18,196 nt of DNA from Gemmatimonadales bacterium (GTDB taxonomy: Bacteria > Gemmatimonadota > Gemmatimonadetes > Gemmatimonadales > GWC2-71-9). Below the pieces are notes generated by a model. That model was not told where the DNA came from. It did no database searches and saw nothing but the letters and a program-made list of their open reading frames with translations. Below, piece after piece: positions 1-6,612 of the stretch (position 1 is the first letter of the stretch; each line of letters opens with the position of its first letter). The DNA is taken from assembly GCA_025929805.1 (NCBI GenBank), contig JAICPP010000040.1:1-18196 (forward strand). Reading direction: 5' to 3'. A program made the translations under genes and the position numbers.

Positions 1-1
1 C

Positions 2-298
2 CGCGAAATGCTGCGGGTCTATCCCACCAGCGAGCGGGCGGGCGATGCGCTCTATTTCATCGGTCAAAGCTTTGCGGCGGAAAATCCCGATTCCGCGGCG
101 TTCTATTACGAGCAGGTAGTGCAAAAGTATTCCACCTCATCCCGTGCCGGGTCGGCCTTGTACAACCTGGGCCTCCTTGCCGAGCGCCGGAAGGACACCA
201 GGAGAGCCAGAGAGGCCTACCAGCGTGTGGTCCAGCGGTATCCTCAATCCGACGAAGCGGCCCTGGCTCGTGAGCGACTGAGAGCGCTCGGGCGTTAA
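2..298 (+). CDS. CpoB/YbgF-like TPR protein, C-terminal end only
   Basis: The reading frame is open from the left edge, so the gene starts outside the window and only its last ~98 codons are present. It ends at TAA 296-298. The fragment is made of helical TPR units with the spacing of the C-terminal domain of CpoB/YbgF: GDALYFIGQSF, then SRAGSALYNLGLLAE, then ARRAREAYQ-like helices followed by RYPQSDEAALARERL. In that family the domain is periplasmic, works with the Tol-Pal system and links outer-membrane constriction to peptidoglycan synthesis. BamD and other TPR lipoproteins have similar repeats, so with the N-terminus missing the exact family is not certain. The next gene begins 19 nt downstream on the same strand, suggesting co-transcription with the TatC-LptD frame. 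Confidence 0.7.
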   Translation, partial: REMLRVYPTSERAGDALYFIGQSFAAENPDSAAFYYEQVVQKYSTSSRAGSALYNLGLLAERRKDTRRAREAYQRVVQRYPQSDEAALARERLRALGR

Positions 299-317
299 GC
301 CCGAGCGCCCCCCGCCG

Positions 318-3300
318 ATGACTGGAACATCGGGGGAAATGCCCTTCCTCGATCACCTCGAGGAACTCCGCTCCCGCATACTTCGCTCGCTCGCTGCCGT
401 GGTCGTGGGTTGTGCCTTCGGCCTCTGGGCGGTGCAGCGGTTCCAGCTCGTCAGTCTGCTCAAAGAGCCGATCGCCCCCTATCTCACCGACGGCAAGCTG
501 GTCGTCACCAGTCCGACCGAGCCCGTCATGATCGTACTGAAGCTGGGCCTCCTGGTGGGTCTGGTGCTGGCCTCACCGATCATCCTGTGGCAGACCTGGG
601 CCTTCCTGGCCCCAGCACTCTACGAACGCGAGAAACGGGCGCTGGTACCCTCGCTGTTCATCGGCCTGATTCTATTCCTGACCGGTGTGGTTCTGGCGTA
701 CCTGTTCGTCGTGCCTCAGGCGCTCCGGGTTCTCTTCAGCTTTCAAACCGAGGCTATCGCACCCTTCATTACCTACGACGCCTACTTCGGCTTCGTGCTT
801 CAGGTCACCCTGGCCCTGGGGCTCTCGTTCGAGCTGCCGCTGGTCATCTTCATTCTCTCGTGGCTGGGGGTAGTGGGTCCGGCGGAGCTGAATCACTTCC
901 GCCGCTACGCCGTCGTCCTGGCGTTCATTGCGGGCGCCCTGCTGTCGCCCGGGGCCGATGTGCTCTCGATGGTGATGATGACCCTCCCGCTGATCCTGCT
1001 CTACGAGGTGGGATTCGCCGGCTCGGTGATCCTGCACCGGCGGCGGCGCCGCCGAGAAGCACGCGGACCACTGGCCGGCGGCACCGTCGCGTTGCTCGTA
1101 GTCCTGTCGCTGGCGGGTACCCAAGTGGAAGCGCAGGTGCCCGGCCAGCAGCGCAGAACCAGGCCGCCGGGCACCGACACGCTACGCGCTCGGCTGCCCG
1201 ATTCCACGCAGCTCCGTGCGGGGCAGACGCTGGACACGGCAACCGCCCGGCGCATGGGTTTGCCCACCGGGCCATCCCGGACATTTGCTCCACCCGATTC
1301 GGTGATCACCGAGTTGCTCGCGCGGCCGGGCTACCAGACAACCCGCTATCGCGCCGACTCGGCCACGGTGCTGGTGCAGGAAGAACGCGTGCTGCTGAAG
1401 GGCAAAGCGCTGACGGAACGAAGAGGGACGTCGCTCGAGGCCGAGTCGATCACGTATCGCCGCTCCAGCTGCCTGCTCGACGCAACCGGTGATCCCCGAT
1501 TGTTTGATCGGGGCCAGGTGCTGGTGGGTGAGGGAATCCGCTACGACACCTGCGTCCGACGCGGGATCATCAGCGACGCACTCACCAACTTTTCCCAGGG
1601 CTCCACCGTCTGGTTCCTCAGAGGAGATGTCTCCCAGGATTCCAGCTCGAGCCGGATCTACGCGGCGTCCAGTGAGATCACCAGCTGCGATCTTCCACTG
1701 CCGCACTATCACTTTGCCGGACGGGAGGTGAAGTGGGTGTCCCGGCAGGTGCTGGTGGCCCGCCCGGTTGTGCTCTACGTCAGAGATGTCCCCATCCTCT
1801 GGCTGCCTTTCATCTTTCAGGACATGCGGCCGGGCCGCCATTCAGGCATCCTGGTCCCGCAGTTCGGCTTCAACGATCTAGTTCGGCCCAGTCGCTCGTA
1901 CAACCGGCAGATTACCAACATCGGGTATTACTGGGCACCCAACGACTACATCGATCTCACCGCCCGGTTGGACTGGTACTCCAACCGCTACCTGCAGTAC
2001 GGAGCGGGCACGCAATACAGCTGGATCAACCGGTTCATGGACGGATCGCTCGATTTCAGCCAGCAGCAACAGGAGGGGGGAGGCTCTTCCACCACGCTTC
2101 GCTGGGATCATCGTCAGACCTTCGATCTGTCCACCAGCCTCAATCTCGACTTGAACTACGCCAGCAATACGTCCGTCATTCAACGGAACGCCATCGATCC
2201 GTTGCTCAACACCCAGCAAATCACCAGCTCGCTCAATTTCTCGAAGCGCTATGGCTGGGGGACGCTGACCCTGGGAGGAAATCGCCGCCAGAGTCTTTCG
2301 GACGGCAGCGTGCAGCAGCTGCTCCCGGCGCTTACGATCTCGCCGGCCTCGATCGCCCTGGGGTCGAACATCACCTGGTCCCCCGGCCTGAGCTTCACCA
2401 ACAACACCACCTCGAAAACACCGCTGAATCCCGTGCTGCAGGCGCTGCCGGGAGGGGAACTGGACACGGTCCCTCAGCTCGGCAGCAGCCGGTCGACGGC
2501 ACTGGACTTCCAGACGCCGGTCCGGATCGGAGCATTCAACTGGCAGAATTCCCTGACGCTCGATGACGTAAGGACGACGGGAAGAGAAACGGTTCAGTTC
2601 CGGGTGGACGATCCTTCGACGCCCGATCCCACGGATTCGTTGGTGGTCAGCCAGATCTATGGAGGCGACTTCTCCAGCGCGCTCGACTGGAATACCGGCA
2701 TCAACTTGCCGGTGCTCTTTCGCGGTTCGTGGAAGTTGCAGCCTGCGGTAGGCATCGCCAACACGACCAGCGGTCCATTCCTGGTCCGGAACCGCAATAC
2801 CAGCGGAAGGTTCGTCCATCAGGGCAAGCGGTTTCGCTTTTCGGCGTCGGCATCACCCACCCTGTTCGCGTTCTTTCCCGGATTCGGCCTGGCCAGCCGA
2901 ATCCGCCACAGTCTCTCGCCCACGCTGAACTGGAATTACTCGCCCGCAGCTACGGTACCCGAGGACTACGCCCGTGCGCTGGCCGGCCCGGGCCAGCCGC
3001 TTCAGCTGCGGAGCGATGCCACCCAGACCATGAGTCTCGGCTTGTCACAGACGTTCGAGGCCAAAGCCAAGACCGCGACAGGCGACACGGCAACAGCCGA
3101 TGCGCGCAAGTTCCGCGTGCTCAGCATCAACACGAGCCCGATCAGCTATGATTTCGAGCAGGCCAAGAAGCCGGGCCGGACCGGCTGGATCACCGACGTC
3201 ATCACCAACTCCTTCCTCAGCGATCTGTTACCCCAGTTCACGCTCAGCCTGTCTCACGATCTCTGGCGGGGGGATGTTGGTGTCGACACAGCCGACTTTG

Positions 3301-3839
3301 ATCCCTTTCTCAACAGCGTGAGCGCGAGCTTCGGGATTTCAGCAAATACCTTGCGCTCGATCGGCTCGATCTTTGGTCTGGGCGGCGACACGTTGCCTCA
3401 GCGGTCTCGGAGAGAGGACGAGGTGCCCAACTCCTATGTAGTGGATGCGGGACGCAGAAGTCGGGGCTCCTTCTACAACACTGGACAGGTCCCTTTTTCA
3501 GGTGGCGGCCGGACCTTTACCGCCAACTTCAACTACACCCTATCGCGGACGCGTCCCGTCCCAGGAGCCGAGCCCCCCCGGGACCAGCAAAACCTAGGAT
3601 TCAGTACCAGCTTCTCGCCCACGCCGTTCTGGTCGCTCTCCTGGTCGTCCCAATACAACATCACCGACTCGAAGTTCGAATCCCAGGTGGTGCGGCTCGA
3701 GCGGGAGTTGCACGAGTGGCGGGCGGGCTTCAACTTCGTGCGGAATGCAAACGGAAATTTCGCGTTCTACTTCTCGATCTATCTCACCGACTTGCCTGAT
3801 CTCAAATTCGACTACAATCAGGCCACCTTCGAGCAATAG
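318..3839 (+). CDS. tatC-lptD: TatC fused in frame to an LptD/OstA-type LPS assembly protein
   Basis: One uninterrupted 1173-codon frame. Residues 1-~240 are a full TatC, the substrate-binding core of the twin-arginine translocase. It has the HLEELRSR motif at 13-20, a LYEREKR loop with Glu103, Glu172 in SFELP, six hydrophobic segments, and the closing LSP..D..S......LP..LLYE signature at 209-230. Residues 273-1173 look like LptD, the outer-membrane barrel that inserts LPS. There is an OstA-like beta domain (~345-475), the signature DVPILWLPFIFQ followed by RHSGILVPQFGF (490-518), then GYYWAPNDYIDLTARLDWYS and a long run of beta strands ending DLPDLKF. Between them lie six arginines (241-246), a hydrophobic stretch and VEA/Q (270-273), resembling a signal peptide. 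The LptD part has cysteines only at 385, 412 and 457, so the N-to-C-terminal disulfides of E. coli LptD cannot form. Met8 (position 339) is an alternative start. A mis-assembled stop between two genes cannot be excluded. Confidence 0.85.
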   Translation: MTGTSGEMPFLDHLEELRSRILRSLAAVVVGCAFGLWAVQRFQLVSLLKEPIAPYLTDGKLVVTSPTEPVMIVLKLGLLVGLVLASPIILWQTWAFLAPALYEREKRALVPSLFIGLILFLTGVVLAYLFVVPQALRVLFSFQTEAIAPFITYDAYFGFVLQVTLALGLSFELPLVIFILSWLGVVGPAELNHFRRYAVVLAFIAGALLSPGADVLSMVMMTLPLILLYEVGFAGSVILHRRRRRREARGPLAGGTVALLVVLSLAGTQVEAQVPGQQRRTRPPGTDTLRARLPDSTQLRAGQTLDTATARRMGLPTGPSRTFAPPDSVITELLARPGYQTTRYRADSATVLVQEERVLLKGKALTERRGTSLEAESITYRRSSCLLDATGDPRLFDRGQVLVGEGIRYDTCVRRGIISDALTNFSQGSTVWFLRGDVSQDSSSSRIYAASSEITSCDLPLPHYHFAGREVKWVSRQVLVARPVVLYVRDVPILWLPFIFQDMRPGRHSGILVPQFGFNDLVRPSRSYNRQITNIGYYWAPNDYIDLTARLDWYSNRYLQYGAGTQYSWINRFMDGSLDFSQQQQEGGGSSTTLRWDHRQTFDLSTSLNLDLNYASNTSVIQRNAIDPLLNTQQITSSLNFSKRYGWGTLTLGGNRRQSLSDGSVQQLLPALTISPASIALGSNITWSPGLSFTNNTTSKTPLNPVLQALPGGELDTVPQLGSSRSTALDFQTPVRIGAFNWQNSLTLDDVRTTGRETVQFRVDDPSTPDPTDSLVVSQIYGGDFSSALDWNTGINLPVLFRGSWKLQPAVGIANTTSGPFLVRNRNTSGRFVHQGKRFRFSASASPTLFAFFPGFGLASRIRHSLSPTLNWNYSPAATVPEDYARALAGPGQPLQLRSDATQTMSLGLSQTFEAKAKTATGDTATADARKFRVLSINTSPISYDFEQAKKPGRTGWITDVITNSFLSDLLPQFTLSLSHDLWRGDVGVDTADFDPFLNSVSASFGISANTLRSIGSIFGLGGDTLPQRSRREDEVPNSYVVDAGRRSRGSFYNTGQVPFSGGGRTFTANFNYTLSRTRPVPGAEPPRDQQNLGFSTSFSPTPFWSLSWSSQYNITDSKFESQVVRLERELHEWRAGFNFVRNANGNFAFYFSIYLTDLPDLKFDYNQATFEQ

Positions 3840-3999
3840 TTGTCCCCGAGTGTGGACAGCACGGCGGGACAGCAGTCAGTGGCGGAGCCTCGCTTGATGG
3901 CTTGACCTGCCGCCCCGCTGCCCGGCTAGGTCACTCGCTCGATTTTCGTCTGGCACACTACCTGCCGCCTACCGCGTCTATCCCTCTCTGGAGAATGGT
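3840..3999. other. Intergenic spacer with a weak promoter candidate
   Basis: This 160-bp gap has no plausible coding frame. TTGACC at 3902-3907 followed 17 bp later by GCTAGG at 3925-3930 could be a sigma-70-type promoter for the lipoprotein gene, but the -10 match is poor. TGTCC (3841-3845) and GGACA (3854-3858) can pair just after the LptD stop, but no T-run follows, so I do not call a terminator. Confidence 0.3.
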
Positions 4000-4869
4000 A
4001 TGCGGGGCTGGACACCGGTCTTCCTGCTGCTGGCCATAGCCTGCTCCTCCGATCGGACCGGTCCCGGCAACCCTCCCGATGTTCCAGCAGAGCTCTTCAG
4101 CACGTCCCTCGACGCCGCCATAGCCCTCAATTGGACTGACAACGCGTTCACCTCGGACCCCAACAACTTTCAGAACTACCGGGTGTACAGCACGTCCTAT
4201 AACATCGATGCCCCTGCGGGCACGGATGGTTGTGGCACCAGTTGGCGCCTCGAAGGCACGACCGTAGCACCCCAGTTCCTCGCGGGCGCGTTGGTCAATG
4301 GGGTCCCGCGGTGTTTCTCGGTCAGTGCGGTCAGTCTCGACGGTGCGGAGAGCAGCCGCTCCGAGAGCCGATCTGATACTCCTCGGCCGGAAAGCCGAAA
4401 CCAGGTCATTTACCCGATTCAGATTCGTCCCGACAGCAGCGGATTTCGTTTCTGGGATGATGATGGCGATGGTACGGTCGAGGATGGCGAGCTGGGCCGG
4501 GTGAGAGCCGGATCTTCTCCGACCATTGATTTTTACGTCGATCGAGACGGCAGTGGCACCCTGTTCCTGACTCCAGTGCGGGCTGGAACCGGCGTGGAAT
4601 TCTATTCGGATGACCGCGTGGGAGATCTCACCAGCATCGACTTCGCTCCCTGTCTGCCCGACCCCGACCCGGATCTTTGCGGTGCCTACTCGAGCGCACC
4701 GATCGAAGCCTTTCCCGGCATGGGGTACGTCTTCGAAATGACCGCCGGCGACGACTTCCTCCGTTACGGATCGGTGCGGGTGACGCATTCAGGTCCGAGC
4801 TTTCTGATTCTCGACTGGGCGTTCCAAACCGATCCCGGAAACCCCGAGCTTCTGGTTGGGTGGAAGTAA
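4000..4869 (+). CDS. Probable lipoprotein with FnIII-like region and EF-hand-like loop
   Basis: This is a 289-residue protein I do not recognise as a named gene. It starts with MRG, a hydrophobic run and LAIAC, with Cys15 as the likely lipidated residue. The -3 position is Ala rather than the usual Leu, so lipidation is probable, not certain. Residues ~25-128 resemble a fibronectin type III domain: PDVPAEL at the start, ALNWTDN, then NYRVYST and CFSVSAVSLDGAES in the order of FnIII strands. Residues 153-164 (DDDGDGTVEDGE) fit a canonical EF-hand or dockerin calcium loop, with acidic residues at loop positions 1, 3, 5, 9 and 12, Gly at 6 and Val at 8. A second, incomplete loop (DRDGSG) follows about 20 residues later. 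GGAGA 5 nt upstream of the ATG supports the start. Likely surface or periplasmic and calcium-binding; the partner is unknown. Confidence 0.75.
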   Translation: MRGWTPVFLLLAIACSSDRTGPGNPPDVPAELFSTSLDAAIALNWTDNAFTSDPNNFQNYRVYSTSYNIDAPAGTDGCGTSWRLEGTTVAPQFLAGALVNGVPRCFSVSAVSLDGAESSRSESRSDTPRPESRNQVIYPIQIRPDSSGFRFWDDDGDGTVEDGELGRVRAGSSPTIDFYVDRDGSGTLFLTPVRAGTGVEFYSDDRVGDLTSIDFAPCLPDPDPDLCGAYSSAPIEAFPGMGYVFEMTAGDDFLRYGSVRVTHSGPSFLILDWAFQTDPGNPELLVGWK

Positions 4870-4921
4870 GCCGATGATAGCAGGGGTTGAATAGAGGGAG
4901 AGACGGCGTCAACTTCGGGCG

Positions 4922-6478
4922 ATGTCTTCATCAGCCTGTGTTCTGGACGGCCACTCACTCACCATCGATAGCGTGGTTCAGGTCGCGCGCGATCCCGACG
5001 TCCGGATAACCCTGGACCCAGCCGCGCGACGGGCCCTGCTCAACAGCCGGAAGCTGGTGGATGCGGCCATTAGGTCGGGCCAGACGATATACGGCATCAA
5101 TACCGGCTTCGGTAAGCTGGCCAACGTCAGGGTGTCACCGGATCGCATCGATCAACTCCAGACCAATCTGATCCGCAGCCATGCCTCGGGGGTCGGCACA
5201 CCGCTTTCGCCGGCCGTGGTCCGCGCGGTCATGCTGCTTCGAGCCAATGTGCTGCTCAGGCCGACCAGCGGCGTGCGGCCGGAGCTGGTGGAAGCGTTGG
5301 TGGCCCTGCTCAACGCGGGCGTGTTGCCGCTGGTACCGGAACAGGGGAGTGTGGGAGCCAGCGGCGATCTGGCTCCACTCAGCCATATCGGGCTAGCGCT
5401 CATGGGCGAGGGTCTGGTGCTCTCTCAGGAGGGAGCTCCCGCACCCGCCGAGCAAGCGCTGAAGAGTGCCGGAGTCCGCCCTTATCGATTCGCCCCCAAA
5501 GAGGGTATCGCCTTCATCAACGGGACTCAGGCGCAAACGGCACTCCTGGCTCTCATGGTGTACGACGCCCGCGTGCTCTGGCGTACCGCGGTCGGAGCCG
5601 CAGCGATGAGCCTCGAGGCCCTGCGCGGAACCCCAGCTCCACTGGACCAGCGGATTCACGACAACCGCCCGCACACGGGTCAGATCCGGGCTGCGGCACT
5701 CATGCGCGAATTACTGCAGGAAAGTGAGATTCGGGAGTCGCACCGGGAAAACGATCCCCGGGTTCAGGACGCGTACAGTCTGCGTTGCGCGCCGCAGGTG
5801 CTGGGCGCGGTGGCCGACGCCATAGCATTTGCGGAACAGACCGCCGCAGTCGAATTGAACGCCTCGACCGATAATCCGCTCGTGTTCGATAACGGTGATG
5901 TGATCTCCGGAGGAAACTTTCACGGCCAGCCAGTCGCTCAGGCCCTGGACGTCCTGGCCATGACACTCACCACCCTTCAGGCCATCGCGGAGCGTCGGGT
6001 GGAGCGATTGGTAAATCCGGACCTGTCGCAGGGACTACCGGCCTTTTTGACCAGCGACCCGGGCCTGTGCTCGGGGCTGATGATGGTTCAGATTGCCGCC
6101 GCAAGCCTGGTGGCCGAATCGAGGGCGTTGGCGATGCCTGCGAGCATCGGGTCCATTCCCACCGACGCCAATCAGGAGGACTTCGTCCCCATGGGTATGG
6201 CCGCAGCCTTCAAGGCGGCGCGCATTCTCCTCAATGCGCAGCGAGTCGTAGCAGCCGAGCTGCTCTGCGCTGCCCAGGGGCTCGAATTCCTCAAGCCGCT
6301 GGCCCCGGGTCGAGGAGTGGCAGCAATGTACCGGAAGCTCCGGAGTCTCGACCCACCGGTGCCGCCCTTGACGTTCGATCGCCCCCCCGCGCCCGACCTG
6401 GAACGCCTGGCCGCGGCCGTGGCGGATGGGATATTTGATCCCGCTGGTCCGGCGACCGGGTCAATCCCAGGCTCATAG
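4922..6478 (+). CDS. hutH: Histidine ammonia-lyase
   Basis: This enzyme removes ammonia from L-histidine to give trans-urocanate, the first step of histidine degradation, in the cytoplasm. At 518 residues it is close to the usual ~510. The Ala146-Ser147-Gly148 triad in GSVGASGDLAPLSH forms the MIO electrophile. Other family residues are present: Tyr57 in YGINTGFGKL, Ser86-His87 in IRSHASG (the pair linked to histidine rather than Tyr/Phe specificity), Asn200 in INGTQA, Gln282 and Arg288 in VQDAYSLRC.PQV, Phe333 in GGNFHGQP and Glu419. The usual QEDHVSMG is here QEDFVPMG (418-425), so His and Ser are replaced by Phe and Pro. No hutU, hutI or hutG lies in the window. The ribosome-binding site is weak: a purine-rich GAGGGAGAGA lies about 20 nt upstream. 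Confidence 0.92.
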   Translation: MSSSACVLDGHSLTIDSVVQVARDPDVRITLDPAARRALLNSRKLVDAAIRSGQTIYGINTGFGKLANVRVSPDRIDQLQTNLIRSHASGVGTPLSPAVVRAVMLLRANVLLRPTSGVRPELVEALVALLNAGVLPLVPEQGSVGASGDLAPLSHIGLALMGEGLVLSQEGAPAPAEQALKSAGVRPYRFAPKEGIAFINGTQAQTALLALMVYDARVLWRTAVGAAAMSLEALRGTPAPLDQRIHDNRPHTGQIRAAALMRELLQESEIRESHRENDPRVQDAYSLRCAPQVLGAVADAIAFAEQTAAVELNASTDNPLVFDNGDVISGGNFHGQPVAQALDVLAMTLTTLQAIAERRVERLVNPDLSQGLPAFLTSDPGLCSGLMMVQIAAASLVAESRALAMPASIGSIPTDANQEDFVPMGMAAAFKAARILLNAQRVVAAELLCAAQGLEFLKPLAPGRGVAAMYRKLRSLDPPVPPLTFDRPPAPDLERLAAAVADGIFDPAGPATGSIPGS

Positions 6479-6507
6479 CCACACTTTTTGACGGTCCGGC
6501 GCGGGCG

Positions 6508-6521
6508 TGCAACTCGTTGCA
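6508..6521. promoter_or_regulatory. Perfect short palindrome, possible operator
   Basis: TGCAAC-TC-GTTGCA is a perfect 6-bp inverted repeat with a 2-bp spacer, in the 134-bp gap between hutH and the TPR gene. It lies just upstream of the promoter candidate at 6533-6561 and just downstream of a TTGACG hexamer at 6488-6493. Its size and place fit a dimeric regulator site, but one such palindrome can occur by chance. Confidence 0.25.
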
Positions 6522-6532
6522 GCACAGACAGC

Positions 6533-6561
6533 TTGCCCGGCCTATGGCCGCCCGGTATCTT
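6533..6561 (+). promoter_or_regulatory. Candidate sigma-70-type promoter for the TPR-ispB-tatA operon
   Basis: TTGCCC (6533-6538) and TATCTT (6556-6561) are separated by 17 bp; each matches 4 of 6 consensus bases. Transcription from here would begin near 6568, giving a leader of about 45 nt before the ATG at 6613. This supports 6613 over the in-frame upstream starts at 6517 (TTG) and 6544 (ATG). Confidence 0.35.
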
Positions 6562-6612
6562 TCGCGCACTCCAAGCCTTATCTCTGATTACCCCTTCTCA
6601 GCCCGAGCCGGC

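Noticed and set aside
1878..2819. Long minus-strand frame of 313 codons opposite the LptD part
   Set aside because: It lies wholly opposite a strongly supported gene, has no recognisable motif, and its composition is what high-GC antisense frames give.
3841..3858. Possible terminator after the TatC-LptD gene
   Set aside because: The stem is only 5 bp with an 8-nt loop and no T-run follows.
3958..4788. 276-codon minus-strand frame opposite the lipoprotein gene
   Set aside because: The plus-strand gene has a ribosome-binding site, a lipobox-like N-terminus and domain motifs; the minus frame has none.
4922..6478. Reading this lyase as phenylalanine or tyrosine ammonia-lyase or an aminomutase
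   Set aside because: The Ser86-His87 pair and Glu419 are the histidine-type determinants, so HutH is the better call despite the QEDFVPMG change.
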